A DNA stretch of 64,000 nt from an uncultured Desulfovibrio sp. (GCA_913063155.1 CAJXYU010000010.1:1-64000), one strand, 5' to 3'. Positions 17,207 through 27,167 are shown, numbered from the stretch's first letter. The notes: generated by a model from the letters alone, not told the origin. A program made the numbers and translations.

Positions 17207-18586
17207 TTATGTCAACGGCAATCGGACCGTCATGCAAAATCCGTCCTGCTCATTGGATGCCGTGATGCTGCCGCCATGCTCCTCGACGATCTTTCTGGCA
17301 AAGGCCAGGCCCAGGCCGTTGCCTTCGACTTCATCCTCATAGCCCAGTCGTTTGAAGGGCAGGAAAACGGTTTCAAGCTCTGTTTCGGAAAGGGGCGGAT
17401 ATGGGTTGGTCACCTTGAGGACTACGGTCTCCCCGTTGGCGCGTGCCCGCACCTGTATCGTGCTGTTTTCAGGACTGTATTTGACGGCGTTGGTCAGAAT
17501 GTTATCCAAGACGATCTGCATATCCGCCGCATGGCAGCGGTACCCGGGCAGAGGGGCCAGATGTTCCGCCGTGGAGATGGACTTGCCGGTCATCAATTGC
17601 TGATTGCGGCTCATGGTCTCCTTCAACATGCTTCCCAGATCGACGACATCTTTCCGGAGCGGCGGCTCCTGCAAATCGCGCTTGGAAAGGGTGATGATTT
17701 TGTCTATGAGGGCGTCCATGTGGTCGATTTCCTCCGCCATCCTGCCGAGATGGTCTTTAACCCCCTCGGTTTTCCCGGATTCCATACGGTCCTGGATGAT
17801 CTGTTGGGAAAAGCGGATGCGGGCCAGCGGGCTTCTGAGTTCATGGGAAAGGTTGGCGGTCAGCTCGCGTCCGCCCCGGATTATTTTTTCCAGGCTCTCC
17901 GCCATGTGGTTGAACGCGGACCCGAGAACCGCGAGTTCGTCCTTCCAGCGGATCTTCACCCGGGGCGAAAAATCCCCTATGGCCACCTTTTGGGCGGATT
18001 GGGTCAGTTCATTGAGCGGTCTGGTTATGCCCCGGGAACCGGGAACCAGCAGGAGCGCGGAGATGGCGGACATGAGCAGGAGCCCCCTCATGAGCCATTT
18101 TTCCTCGGGGCGCTTTTCCCAATTGTGGAGGAGGTGCACCGTCAGCGGATTGCCTGCGAACTGGATCGTGCCGGTCATGTAGACCGATATCCTGTCGTGT
18201 CTCTTGATCAGGAAAAAGGTGTCGCCGTCGTCGGTGGGAGTTTCCTTTTCCACGGTTTCCTTGCCGGTCAGGGGGATTTTTTCGGCAAAGGAACTGACGA
18301 TCACGTTGCCGTTTTGGTCTGTAAGCCACGCTTCCCCCTGGAATGCCCTGGCGAAGATTCCCAGCATGGAGGTCAGGTCTTTCCTGAGGGAGGGGGTCAG
18401 GGCCGTTTCATGGGCGAGCTCCTGGCGCAGCAGTCTTTTTATGGCCACGGTCCGGTTCTCTGCGTGGCGGGCGAACGGTGGGCGGATTTTGTCGTAATGC
18501 ACCAGGGCGAACATGGCCAGCATGGCCAGGAACTGGACGAGAATGAACGTGCCGAGAATTTTCAGATAGAGGCGGCTGACTTTCAT
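17207..18586 (-). CDS. Sensor histidine kinase, CpxA-like
   Basis: A 459-residue inner-membrane kinase. Membrane helix about 10-29, periplasmic sensor about 30-165, second membrane helix about 166-182, HAMP about 185-238, phosphoacceptor domain with His248 in ANLSHELRSPLARIR, then the ATPase domain with N-box (DNILTNAVKYSP) and G-box (EVEGNGLGLAFARKIV). The layout and the LSHELRSPLARIR box resemble CpxA. It overlaps its response-regulator gene by four bases. The divergent RND efflux operon is a likely target, suggesting an envelope-stress or toxic-compound response. Confidence 0.88.
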   Translation of the reverse strand: MKVSRLYLKILGTFILVQFLAMLAMFALVHYDKIRPPFARHAENRTVAIKRLLRQELAHETALTPSLRKDLTSMLGIFARAFQGEAWLTDQNGNVIVSSFAEKIPLTGKETVEKETPTDDGDTFFLIKRHDRISVYMTGTIQFAGNPLTVHLLHNWEKRPEEKWLMRGLLLMSAISALLLVPGSRGITRPLNELTQSAQKVAIGDFSPRVKIRWKDELAVLGSAFNHMAESLEKIIRGGRELTANLSHELRSPLARIRFSQQIIQDRMESGKTEGVKDHLGRMAEEIDHMDALIDKIITLSKRDLQEPPLRKDVVDLGSMLKETMSRNQQLMTGKSISTAEHLAPLPGYRCHAADMQIVLDNILTNAVKYSPENSTIQVRARANGETVVLKVTNPYPPLSETELETVFLPFKRLGYEDEVEGNGLGLAFARKIVEEHGGSITASNEQDGFCMTVRLPLT

Positions 18587-19284
18587 ATTTCCCCCACGAA
18601 CATGTAGCCGGTGCCCCAGACGGTTCTGATCCGTTTGGCGTGATTCGCAAAAGGCTTGAGCTGTGTGCGCAGCTTGCTGATGTGCACGTCGATGCTCCGG
18701 TCATAGGCTGCAAAATCCTTGTCCCAGACCATGTCCATGAGTTCGTCCCTGGTCAGGGCTTCATCTTGATGGGTCATGAGGACTTTGAGGAGACGGAATT
18801 CAGTCGGGGCGAGTTCGAGTTCCTGGTTTTCAATCAACAGCGTCTGCTTGGAAACATTCAGGACAAGTCCGCCCGCGGTGATTTTCGTAGAGGGCTTTTT
18901 TCGGCCCTCGGCGGTTTCCAGACGCCGCAGCACTGCCTTGATACGGGCCAGTAGCTCGCGGGGGTTGAACGGCTTGCCCATGTAGTCGTCCGCGCCGAGT
19001 TCCAAGCCGACGATACGGTCCGTGTCCTCGCCCTTGGCGGTGAGCATGATGACCGGCGTGTCGAATTCGGAGCGGAGTTCCTGCAGTACCTCGAATCCGT
19101 CCTTGCCCGGCATCATGACGTCCAGAATGATCACGCGCGGGCTGATTCGACGAACCGTTTCCAGAGCCTCCTTTCCCGAAGAGAGCGTATGAACCTCGAA
19201 TCCGTATTCTTCGAGGTATTCCACAATGAGGGTACGGAGTTTTTTGTCGTCGTCGATGAGCAGTACGGAACCGTTTGTCTTCAT
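18583..19284 (-). CDS. OmpR/CpxR family response regulator
   Basis: A 233-residue regulator with receiver (Asp55 in VIILDVMMPG, Lys in GKPFNPREL) and C-terminal winged helix (TRDELMDMVW, YDRSIDVHISKLR). The ATG at 19284 has GGAGAA 4-9 nt upstream and gives the normal family start; an ATG 24 bases earlier adds eight residues. It is the first gene of the pair with the CpxA-like kinase and divergent from the efflux operon. Tandem 10-base repeats in the shared intergenic region probably bind it. Confidence 0.9.
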   Translation of the reverse strand: MKTNGSVLLIDDDKKLRTLIVEYLEEYGFEVHTLSSGKEALETVRRISPRVIILDVMMPGKDGFEVLQELRSEFDTPVIMLTAKGEDTDRIVGLELGADDYMGKPFNPRELLARIKAVLRRLETAEGRKKPSTKITAGGLVLNVSKQTLLIENQELELAPTEFRLLKVLMTHQDEALTRDELMDMVWDKDFAAYDRSIDVHISKLRTQLKPFANHAKRIRTVWGTGYMFVGEI

Positions 19285-19334
19285 GATTTCTCCGGTAATC
19301 GTTTGCACGGGAAAAGGGGAGGCCGGGGGAGGAT

Positions 19335-19360
19335 TTTAACATCCTTTAACATCTTTTATC
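19335..19360. promoter_or_regulatory. Tandem 10-bp repeats, probable CpxR/OmpR-type binding box
   Basis: TTTAACATCC, TTTAACATCT and a degenerate TTTATCAGGG follow one another at exact 10-base spacing. Read on the minus strand they give GTTAAA-N4-GTTAAA, close to the CpxR box GTAAA-N5-GTAAA. OmpR-family regulators bind head-to-tail repeats of this spacing. The site lies between the regulator gene and the efflux operon and could serve both. Confidence 0.6.
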
Positions 19361-19428
19361 AGGGATTCATCACTTTTACGGTTTTTTTTCATTATAACGG
19401 GCTCATCCTAATACATTGGAGAAGATAC

Positions 19429-20886
19429 GTGAACTGCATCAAACTTGGAAAAATTCGGCACGCAACGGTCGTGGCCTGCACCGTCTTTCTTTTTCTGACG
19501 GGGTGCTCTCCGTTTAAGCCGACTCCCCGGCAGGAGCCTGTCGCTCCGTTGCCGGCTGCATACTCCCTTTATTCCGAGCAGGAAACCGACACCGGAAAAT
19601 GGTGGGAAAGTTTCGGCAATGCGGAATTGAACCGCATGGTGGAGGAAGCGCTGGCCGCCAACTTCGACATACGCGTAGCCTGGGCGAACCTTCGACAGGC
19701 TGGTGCGGAAGCCACCCAGGCAAATGCGGACAAGTACCCGACCCTGGAAATGACCGGGGACTACTCTCATGCCAGAGAGTACGTAAGCAGCACCAAAAGG
19801 GAGAGCACGGGCGAGTCCCATTCCATAGGTCTCGGCGCAGGGTATGAGATCGATCTATGGGGTCGCATTCGCGCGAACGCCATGTCCGGAGAGCTCGACT
19901 ACATGGCCAGCCGCGAGGACTTGAAAACCTCGGCCATGACCGTGGCCGGCGAGGTGGTCACCAAGTGGATCGAAATTCAGGTTCAGAGACGGAAAAAACG
20001 TATTGTCGCAGAACAGATCAAGGCCAACGAAACCTATCTCGAGCTCATTGAACTGCGGTTCCGGAATTCCATTTCCACGGCGCTGGATGTCTATCAGCAG
20101 CGGGAAAACCTGGCCGGAGTGGCTGCACAACTGCCACAGGTGGAGTCGGAGGAACAACTGCTGTTGAACGAGCTGGCTTTTCTGCTGGGGAAACCGGTTG
20201 GGAGCGTTACCGTCGCCGATGCCGATCTTCCGGAGCTCACCGAACTCCCCGGCCTGGGACTCCCCGCCGACCTGCTCGCCAACCGTCCTGATGTCCGTTC
20301 GGCCGGCCTGAAGCTTTCGTCCTCGGACTGGGCGGTTTCCGCCGCACGGGCCGACCGGTTGCCTTCCTTGAACCTGACCGGCACCGGGACCTATTCCGGC
20401 GGCCAGATCACCACTATTTTCGACAACTGGGCGCTCAAGCTGGCCGCCGCGGTGGTCGGTCCCATCTTTGACGGTGGCTACCGCAAGGCGGCGGTGGAAA
20501 AGGCGCGGGGCGAGGTGGATGAAAAGTTGGCCACCTATGAAAGCACCGTCTACACCGCATTCAAGGAGGTGGAGGACGCACTGACCCGGGAGAAATGGCA
20601 GAAACGGTATGTGGAAGCCAAGCAGAAGCAGCTTGATGCGGCGCGTGTCAGCCTGCGCGAGGCGCTGTCGAGATATTCCCAGGGGTTGGACACCTATCTG
20701 CCCGTTCTCAGCGCATTGCTTTCCGTCCAGGAATTGGAAGTATCCATGACCGAGTATCAAATGAATCTGCTGCTTTACAGGGTGGAACTGCATCGCGCCC
20801 TGGGCGGCAGCTGGGCGGATGACCTGGAGCAGCCGAAAAACGGGAATGAAACGGCCAAGAGCGAAAACGTCAGCAACGAGGGCTAA
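19429..20886 (+). CDS. Outer-membrane efflux lipoprotein, TolC/NodT family
   Basis: Outer-membrane channel subunit of an RND pump. From a GTG start (GGAG 7 nt upstream) the 485-residue product has a lipoprotein signal with lipobox LTGC at about residue 22. Two outer-membrane efflux repeats follow, each with the usual long helical hairpins (LNRMVEEALAANFDIRVAWANLRQAGAEA early on, a second copy near DVRSAGLKLSSS). ATGs further upstream in frame would bury the signal peptide. The adaptor gene follows after two bases. Confidence 0.87.
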   Translation: MNCIKLGKIRHATVVACTVFLFLTGCSPFKPTPRQEPVAPLPAAYSLYSEQETDTGKWWESFGNAELNRMVEEALAANFDIRVAWANLRQAGAEATQANADKYPTLEMTGDYSHAREYVSSTKRESTGESHSIGLGAGYEIDLWGRIRANAMSGELDYMASREDLKTSAMTVAGEVVTKWIEIQVQRRKKRIVAEQIKANETYLELIELRFRNSISTALDVYQQRENLAGVAAQLPQVESEEQLLLNELAFLLGKPVGSVTVADADLPELTELPGLGLPADLLANRPDVRSAGLKLSSSDWAVSAARADRLPSLNLTGTGTYSGGQITTIFDNWALKLAAAVVGPIFDGGYRKAAVEKARGEVDEKLATYESTVYTAFKEVEDALTREKWQKRYVEAKQKQLDAARVSLREALSRYSQGLDTYLPVLSALLSVQELEVSMTEYQMNLLLYRVELHRALGGSWADDLEQPKNGNETAKSENVSNEG

Positions 20887-20888
20887 CC

Positions 20889-22157
20889 ATGAGCAATATA
20901 TTCGGAAAAATGCGTTGTATTTTCAGTCTGAAGGTGATCGCCCCCGTGGCCATTCTCGCCTTGGCCGGCATGGGGGCATATACCATGGTCGCCACGGCTC
21001 CCAAAGCCAAGCAACTGCCCCGGACCCCGGTCCGGCCGCTGGTGGAGGCCGAGCGCCTCGCCATGGGCGACTACCATGTCTGGGTTCCGGCCATGGGCAC
21101 GGTGGAAGCGGCAAAGGAAATCACTCTGGAATCGTTGGTTTCGGGAAAGGTTGCGTCTGTCAGTCCGTCTTTTGTTCCGGGCGGTTATTTCAGGAAAGGG
21201 GAGACGATTCTCGCCATCAGCCCGGAGGACTATGAACTGGCCGTGCAGGAAGTGCAGGCGGAAGTGACCGAAGCCGAATACGACCTCAAGGTGGAACAGG
21301 GCTACCAGACTGTGGCCAGCCGCGAATGGGACCTGCTCAAGAGTGCGAATGTGAGCACGGACGCCGAAGAGGAACTGGCCCTGAGAAAACCGCACCTTGC
21401 AAAGGCCAAGGCGGATCTGGCTGCGGCCCGGGCCAAACTGCGTCAGGCGAAGATCGACTTGGCGCGTACCCACATCAAGGCGTCGTTTGCGGCCATGGTC
21501 GAAGAAAAGAGTGTGGATATCGGCGCTGCCGTTTCCACGCAGGAATCGCTGGGAACCCTCGTGGGCACGGATGAGTTCTGGGTTACGGCCTCGGTGCCGG
21601 TGGACAGGTTGGGCTGGATCAATATCCCCCGCACCAGCAAGGACGAGGGGGCGCTGGTTCGTATTTCCAGCGGCAGCGGAGCAAACTCCTCCGTACGCAC
21701 CGGGCGTGTGGTCCGGCTGCTGCCCGCCTTGGAAAGCGAAGGGCGCATGGCCCGCGTGGTCATTTCGGTCAAGGATCCCCTGAACCTGGCCGGGAAGCCG
21801 GGTGTCAAGCCGTTGCTTCTCGGCAGCTACGTCGCGGTCGAGATTGACGGCGGCACTCTGAAGGACGTGTTCGCCGTTCCCAGGACCGCTTATCACGACA
21901 ACGGCAAGGTCTGGTTGCTGACCGAGAACAGCACCCTGGACATCCGTCAGTTGACCCCGGTCTGGCGCGACAAGGAAACCATGGTTTTCGAAAAGGGTTT
22001 CGCCACCGGAGACAGGCTCGTCACTTCCGATCTCTCAGCTCCCGTGCAAGGCATGGCCGTTTGTACGGCGAATGCGTCGGAAGTTTCTCAGACGCAGGTG
22101 GAAGGCGATACCGGGAAAGATGCTCTCGATGCGCGCGAGGAATTGAATAATGGCTAA
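20889..22157 (+). CDS. RND efflux periplasmic adaptor (membrane fusion protein)
   Basis: A 422-residue HlyD/AcrA-type adaptor. An N-terminal membrane anchor or uncleaved signal (about 13-36) is followed by a split lipoyl domain (ESLVSGKVASVSPSF...GGYFRKGETIL), a short helical hairpin, the second lipoyl half (IKASFAAMVEEKSVDIGAAV) and the beta-barrel and membrane-proximal domains. No lipobox cysteine is visible. It bridges the pump and the outer-membrane lipoprotein. Its end overlaps the pump start by 8 bases. Confidence 0.88.
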   Translation: MSNIFGKMRCIFSLKVIAPVAILALAGMGAYTMVATAPKAKQLPRTPVRPLVEAERLAMGDYHVWVPAMGTVEAAKEITLESLVSGKVASVSPSFVPGGYFRKGETILAISPEDYELAVQEVQAEVTEAEYDLKVEQGYQTVASREWDLLKSANVSTDAEEELALRKPHLAKAKADLAAARAKLRQAKIDLARTHIKASFAAMVEEKSVDIGAAVSTQESLGTLVGTDEFWVTASVPVDRLGWINIPRTSKDEGALVRISSGSGANSSVRTGRVVRLLPALESEGRMARVVISVKDPLNLAGKPGVKPLLLGSYVAVEIDGGTLKDVFAVPRTAYHDNGKVWLLTENSTLDIRQLTPVWRDKETMVFEKGFATGDRLVTSDLSAPVQGMAVCTANASEVSQTQVEGDTGKDALDAREELNNG

Positions 22158-25100
22158 CGATACAAAGCAGAGCAACAAGGGACCCATAGCCTGGATGGCC
22201 GGCAACTCGGTTGCGGCCAACCTGATGATGGTGGTCCTGCTTGTGGGCGGCCTGATCCTCGGGTTGCAGATCAAGCAGGAGGTTTTTCCCGAGTTTTCCG
22301 AGGACACCGTGTCCGTGACGGTTTCCTATCCGGGCGCCAGCCCGGAAGAGGTTGAACAGGGAATCGTGCTTGCCGTGGAAGAGGCCGTCCGGGGGCTGGA
22401 CGGCGTCAAGGAGGTAACCTCCACCGCATCCGAAGGGTCGGCGACCGTCACCATCGAAGCCTTGCAGGGAACCAATCTGTCGCAGCTTTCCCAGGATGTG
22501 AAAAGCGAGGTGGACGGAATCACTTCGTTCCCGGAAGAGGCCGAGGACCCGAAGGTTTCCGAGGTCTCCAGGACGCGCCAGGTCCTTTCCGTCATGATTT
22601 ACGGCAACCAGCCCGACACCACGTTGCGGACCCTGGCCGAGCAGTTGCGCGAACAGCTGTTGACCGACCCCGGGGTGACCCAGGTCGAACTCGCCGAGGT
22701 CAGCGACCTTCAGATTTCCATTGAGGTGCCGCAGGCCAAACTGCGGGCCCACAACCTCACTCTCGAAGATGTGGCGGAGCGCCTTGAAGAGGCGTCCGTG
22801 GACGTACCCGGCGGCGGCATCAAGGCCGACTCCGGGGAGGTCCTGGTGCGCATGAAGGAGAAACGCGACTACGCCCGCGATTTCGCACGCACGCCCATCG
22901 TCACCGGCAGCGACGGCACGCAGGTGCTGCTGGAGGATATGGCGACCGTCACCGACGGTTTCGAGGACGAAGACATCATCACGACGTACAATGGATTGCC
23001 CGCCATCCGGGTGGATGTCTACCGGGTGGGCGACCAGACTCCCCTGTCGGTGGCCTCGGCGGTCCGCAAGGTGCTGGAGACCTATCGGGAGCAACTGCCC
23101 ACCAATGTTTCCGCAACCGTCCTCAACGACATGTCGGAAATTTATGGCCAGCGCATGGACCTGTTGTTGCGCAACGGATACACCGGGCTCGCCATCGTGT
23201 TCGTCTTTCTGGCGCTTTTCCTGGAACCCCGCCTCGCATTCTGGGTGGCCATGGGCATTCCCATCTCCTTCCTGGGATCCTTCCTGATTCTTCCCGCATT
23301 GGGAGCCAGCCTGAACATGATAACCATGTTCGCCTTTCTCATTGCCTTGGGGATCGTGGTCGATGACGCCATCGTGGTGGGCGAGAACGTGTTCACCATG
23401 CGGCAGCAGGGCATGCCGCCGCTTGAGGCCGCCATCAAGGGGGCGCGGGAGATAGCCATGCCGGTGGTCTTCAGCGTTCTGACCAACATCGTGGCGTTCA
23501 TGCCGCTTCTGTTCATTCCCGGAACAATGGGCAAGATATTCTGGTCCATTCCGGTGGTGGTCATCAGCGTCTTCGCGGTCTCGTTGCTGGAAAGCCTGTT
23601 CGTGCTGCCCGCCCACCTCGCCCACCTGAAAGAGGGCGGCCGCAGCCGGATCATGGCCTGGATCACCGGATACCAGCAGCGGGTGGCCGACGGGTTGTTG
23701 CGTTTCATCAACAACATCTACCGCCCTGTGCTCGATTGCTGCATGCAGTGGCGCTACGCTACCGTGGCCGTCGGCGTCGGGATTCTCGCCGTCACCCTCG
23801 CCTATGTGGGCAGCGGCAGGCAGGGGCTCACCATGATGCCCAAGGTGGAATCCGACTACGCCTATGCCGTGGCCGAGCTGCCGTACGGCAGCGCCGTCGC
23901 CAAGTCCGAGGCCGTGCGGGACAAGTTCCTGGCCGCCGCCAACCGGGTCATGGAGGCCAACGGAGGAGAGCGGCTCGTCAAGGGCATCAACGCGAAAATA
24001 GGCGGGGAAGGACGCGACATCTCCGGCAGCCATGTCGTCAAGATCCTGGTTTATCTCACCGAGTCCGATGTCCGTCCCATCTCCACCGGGGAGTTCGTCA
24101 AGCAGTGGCGGCGGGAAGTGGGGAGCATCCCCGGCTTGGAAACCGTTTCCTTCGCGGCGGACCAGGGAGGGCCCGGCGCAGGGGACGCCCTCGAGTTCGA
24201 GTTGAGCCACTCCGATGTGGAGACCCTGAAAGCCGCGGCGGCGGACCTGGCGCAAGCACTGTCCGCGTACCCGCTGGTCAAGGACGTTGATGACGGATTT
24301 TCGCTGGGCAAGGAACAGCTCGACTTCAAGATCACCCCAGCCGGAACCAGCCTGGGACTTACGGCCCAGGACGTGGCCAGCCAGGTGCGGGCCGCCTATT
24401 ACGGCAAGGAAGTTCTCCGGCAGCAGCGGGGCCGCAACGAGGTCAAGGTCGTGGTACGGCGTCCGAAGAACGAGCGGATATCCGAGTACGACCTTGAGGA
24501 AATGACGATCATGACGCCCGACAACAAGGAAGTGCTGTTGCGGGAAGTGGTCGATATCAAGAGAGGCCGGGCTTATACCGTTATCAAGCATACGGATGGG
24601 CGCAGAGTGCTTTCGGTGACGGCGGACGTGACCCCGCGCGATCAGGCTCAGAAGATCATGAACGGCATCCTGGCCGATGTGGCGCCGAAACTGAAAGCGA
24701 GGTATCCCGGTCTGACGTGCGGCATGCAGGGGATGCAGGCGGACATGTCCGACTCCATTTCCAACCTGTTCACCGGTCTGCTCCTGGCCATGCTGGGCAT
24801 CTATGCGCTGCTGGCCATTCCCTTCAAGAGCTACCTGCAGCCGCTCATCATCATGATCTGCATTCCTTTCGGGGCGGTGGGGGCCGTGCTCGGTCACATT
24901 CTCATGGGCTACAGCCTCAGCTTGATGAGCCTGCTGGGCATCGTCGCCCTGGCCGGGGTCGTGGTGAACGACTCCCTGGTGTTCATCGATTTTGCCAACG
25001 AGCAGCGTCGAAAGGGACATTGCGCCCATGATGCGGTGCTGGAGGCGGGAACGTCCAGGTTCAGGCCCATTCTGCTTACCACCCTGACCACTTTCAGCGG

Positions 25101-25314
25101 CCTTGCGCCCATGATCCTGGAGACCTCCATGCAGGCGCGGTTCCTGATTCCCATGGCCCTGTCCCTTGGATTCGGCATTTTGTTCGCAACGCTGATAACA
25201 CTTCTCCTGGTACCGTCCCTCTATATGATACTGGAGGATGTGAAGCAGCTTTTCAGAAGAAAGGCGACACAGGATGATGCGCTTGGAACGCAGCCCACCG
25301 CGGAAAGGGGCTGA
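22150..25314 (+). CDS. RND multidrug efflux transporter, AcrB/MexB-like
   Basis: A 1054-residue proton-driven pump of typical RND length, with two repeats of six membrane helices each preceded by a large periplasmic loop. The proton-relay aspartates of helix 4 are visible in IALGIVVDDAIVVGENV, and helix 11 carries the GVVVNDSLVFIDFAN segment. The N-terminal VSVTVSYPGASPEEVEQGI is a family hallmark. The start lies within the end of the adaptor gene. Drug or organic efflux is more likely than metal efflux, but the substrate is not readable. Probably controlled by the adjacent Cpx-like pair. Confidence 0.92.
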   Translation: MANDTKQSNKGPIAWMAGNSVAANLMMVVLLVGGLILGLQIKQEVFPEFSEDTVSVTVSYPGASPEEVEQGIVLAVEEAVRGLDGVKEVTSTASEGSATVTIEALQGTNLSQLSQDVKSEVDGITSFPEEAEDPKVSEVSRTRQVLSVMIYGNQPDTTLRTLAEQLREQLLTDPGVTQVELAEVSDLQISIEVPQAKLRAHNLTLEDVAERLEEASVDVPGGGIKADSGEVLVRMKEKRDYARDFARTPIVTGSDGTQVLLEDMATVTDGFEDEDIITTYNGLPAIRVDVYRVGDQTPLSVASAVRKVLETYREQLPTNVSATVLNDMSEIYGQRMDLLLRNGYTGLAIVFVFLALFLEPRLAFWVAMGIPISFLGSFLILPALGASLNMITMFAFLIALGIVVDDAIVVGENVFTMRQQGMPPLEAAIKGAREIAMPVVFSVLTNIVAFMPLLFIPGTMGKIFWSIPVVVISVFAVSLLESLFVLPAHLAHLKEGGRSRIMAWITGYQQRVADGLLRFINNIYRPVLDCCMQWRYATVAVGVGILAVTLAYVGSGRQGLTMMPKVESDYAYAVAELPYGSAVAKSEAVRDKFLAAANRVMEANGGERLVKGINAKIGGEGRDISGSHVVKILVYLTESDVRPISTGEFVKQWRREVGSIPGLETVSFAADQGGPGAGDALEFELSHSDVETLKAAAADLAQALSAYPLVKDVDDGFSLGKEQLDFKITPAGTSLGLTAQDVASQVRAAYYGKEVLRQQRGRNEVKVVVRRPKNERISEYDLEEMTIMTPDNKEVLLREVVDIKRGRAYTVIKHTDGRRVLSVTADVTPRDQAQKIMNGILADVAPKLKARYPGLTCGMQGMQADMSDSISNLFTGLLLAMLGIYALLAIPFKSYLQPLIIMICIPFGAVGAVLGHILMGYSLSLMSLLGIVALAGVVVNDSLVFIDFANEQRRKGHCAHDAVLEAGTSRFRPILLTTLTTFSGLAPMILETSMQARFLIPMALSLGFGILFATLITLLLVPSLYMILEDVKQLFRRKATQDDALGTQPTAERG

Positions 25315-25371
25315 CCGGCTCCGAGGGCGATCGGACGTCCGGGGAAATGTGAGAATCAGTAAACAAGTGAG

Positions 25372-25407
25372 AAAGTCCGCACTGTCCGATGACGGTGCGG
25401 ACTTTTT
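25372..25407 (+). terminator. Intrinsic terminator of the RND efflux operon
   Basis: AAAGTCCGCAC pairs perfectly with GTGCGGACTTT around a 12-nt loop, ending in a T5 run, 57 bases after the pump stop codon. Confidence 0.85.
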
Positions 25408-25831
25408 ACTTTGCTCAAGCCCATGGATCCGTTTTTCAGCCGATCTTCTGGGCGAACGATGAAGAAAATGTCGGGATTGGGATTTTTCCGAGGGCCGGCC
25501 TGGGTTTGGAGAAGGGTGGCCGGCCCTCGTGGGGAGTCCGACGAATCGGACATGTTGGGATTCAGGCGCTTTGGGTGGAAGGCGACTGGGTAGGTCTTTG
25601 TCTTCCCCCCAGGGGTAAAAGCGCCGTCATGGGTTTGCAGTTTGTGTTTCCTGGAATCAGTCGGAAGTATTCGGCATATTTACCGTGCCCCGATTCAATC
25701 AATTTCGGATTCCATGAAAGTTGTTTGACAGGTGAAACATACGGCCAAATCCTTCTTCGGTAGAAGTGTTTTTTTCTTTTCGTTTGCTTAAGAAACCTAT
25801 GGCAATCTTTTCCGGCGTCTTGTTCCGGAAA
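25408..25831. other. Intergenic region between efflux terminator and MFS gene, with a strong hairpin
   Basis: No credible gene. A 124-codon frame on the plus strand begins inside the terminator, lacks a ribosome site and resembles nothing known. The main structure is a perfect 11-pair stem, GAGGGCCGGCC (25490-25500) with GGCCGGCCCTC (25518-25528), with a 17-nt loop containing GGAGAAGGGT. No T-run follows on either strand, so it is not a standard terminator. A similar hairpin with the same loop core lies at 43321-43364. Confidence 0.55.
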
Positions 25832-27139
25832 TCACTGCTTCGCATATTTGGGGGCGATCAGGCCGCACAGGATCATCAACAGTGCAGCGCCGGACAGCAA
25901 CGCCATGCTGCCCTGCCAGTTCCCGGAAGCATCATGAAGATGGCCGATGGCAAAGGGGCTGATCGCGGCGATAATATACCCCATGGTTTGAACCACGGTG
26001 GATATGCTTCGATTTTCGTTCAGATCTTTGGCATAGCGCATGATCATGCTGAATATGACTGTAAAACCTCCTCCTCCGCCAATGCCGCCGAAAGCGACCC
26101 AGACGCCCCATAAACGAGGGGCCGTCCAAAGGCCCACAGCAGTTGCCGCCCATGACAGGGTTACGATCAGGAACAGGATTCTGGTGGAAAATCTTTGAGT
26201 GCCGGCCAGGAGGGGAAGGCCGAAGCACCCCAGAAGGCCCATGAACTGGAACAATGATGCGGCGACACCTGCGGTGGCGTCGGACATCTGGATGGATTGT
26301 GTGAGATACACGGGCAGCCAGGCCGTAATTCCGTAGAAGAGAAACGTATGGGCCGCAAACGCGGCAGACAGGACCCAGACCAGAGGAAGCTTCATGACGG
26401 AAGAGGCGCTGGAAGCCGTCGCCGCTTCGGTTTGCGATGACGTCGCTGCGGGCTCTTCCGGATGATTCTGAAGCTGCATGAGAATACGGTTTTCTTTGTA
26501 CTCATGGAAACCCACCGCCAGCCACAGGGCAATGGCCACGAGGGCCAGAAGTGCGGGCAGGGCAAGGGCCGGCCTCCAGCCTATCGCCAGAGACAAAGGG
26601 GCTGTCAGAGCCATGGTCCCCATGGCTCCCCATGACATGCCGAAAACGTACAACCCGGTCATGGCGTTTATTCGATGGGGAAATTCACGCCCGATGACCA
26701 GCAGCCCGGCAATGTTTCCGGCCGTGAGGGCTACCCCGATGATGGCCGTTCCCGCGACGATGGCGTTGATACCACCGGCGGACCGCACGAACGTTCCGAG
26801 GGCGATGCCTGCCAGGGTGAGAAAGATGGTGGTTTCCAGGCGGATGTTCTTCATGAGAAATCCGATGAGCGGGGTCAGGAGGCCAAAACAGAGGACCGGG
26901 ATGGAGGTCAGAAAACCGGCGAACCCTCCGCTGATATGGAAGATGGCCGTCAGGTCCTGGATGATGGGCGGAAGGGAGGTGATGGGAGCTCTCAAATTCA
27001 GGGACAAGGCAAAAAAAGCCAGGAGTATAAATAGCTGCTTGTTCCGTGAGTGCCGTTTCAGGGTCTTTTCCAGAGCCTGCCCTTCCATGGTCCGTAACAC
27101 GCGGTCGTCAGCCGTCAGCCGGTTTGATCCATTGCTCAT
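25832..27139 (-). CDS. MFS transporter, CynX/NimT family
   Basis: A 12-helix inner-membrane major-facilitator transporter of 435 residues. The first helix and following loop (FALSLNLRAPITSLPPII) carry the LR-x2-ITSLPPI signature of the cyanate/2-nitroimidazole (CynX/NimT) group. A long polar loop rich in Ala, Ser, Glu and Thr lies between helices 6 and 7. I prefer the ATG at 27139, which has GGAG 9 nt upstream; ATGs at 27154 and 27166 are possible. A palindrome lies just before the gene. No cyanase gene is near and the substrate is unknown. Confidence 0.82.
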   Translation of the reverse strand: MSNGSNRLTADDRVLRTMEGQALEKTLKRHSRNKQLFILLAFFALSLNLRAPITSLPPIIQDLTAIFHISGGFAGFLTSIPVLCFGLLTPLIGFLMKNIRLETTIFLTLAGIALGTFVRSAGGINAIVAGTAIIGVALTAGNIAGLLVIGREFPHRINAMTGLYVFGMSWGAMGTMALTAPLSLAIGWRPALALPALLALVAIALWLAVGFHEYKENRILMQLQNHPEEPAATSSQTEAATASSASSVMKLPLVWVLSAAFAAHTFLFYGITAWLPVYLTQSIQMSDATAGVAASLFQFMGLLGCFGLPLLAGTQRFSTRILFLIVTLSWAATAVGLWTAPRLWGVWVAFGGIGGGGGFTVIFSMIMRYAKDLNENRSISTVVQTMGYIIAAISPFAIGHLHDASGNWQGSMALLSGAALLMILCGLIAPKYAKQ

Positions 27140-27167
27140 TTGGATTTTCTCCATAACCTGAAGCAAA

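Noticed and set aside
17093..18607. A 504-codon plus-strand frame opposite the CpxA-like kinase
   Set aside because: The kinase on the minus strand has all expected boxes; the antisense frame begins in the nik promoter region and shows no domain.
22021..25029. A 1002-codon minus-strand frame opposite the RND pump
   Set aside because: The pump on the plus strand has clear family motifs over its full length; the antisense product resembles nothing and is His-rich.
25389..25763. A 124-codon frame after the RND operon
   Set aside because: It starts inside an intrinsic terminator, has no ribosome site and runs through a strong hairpin.
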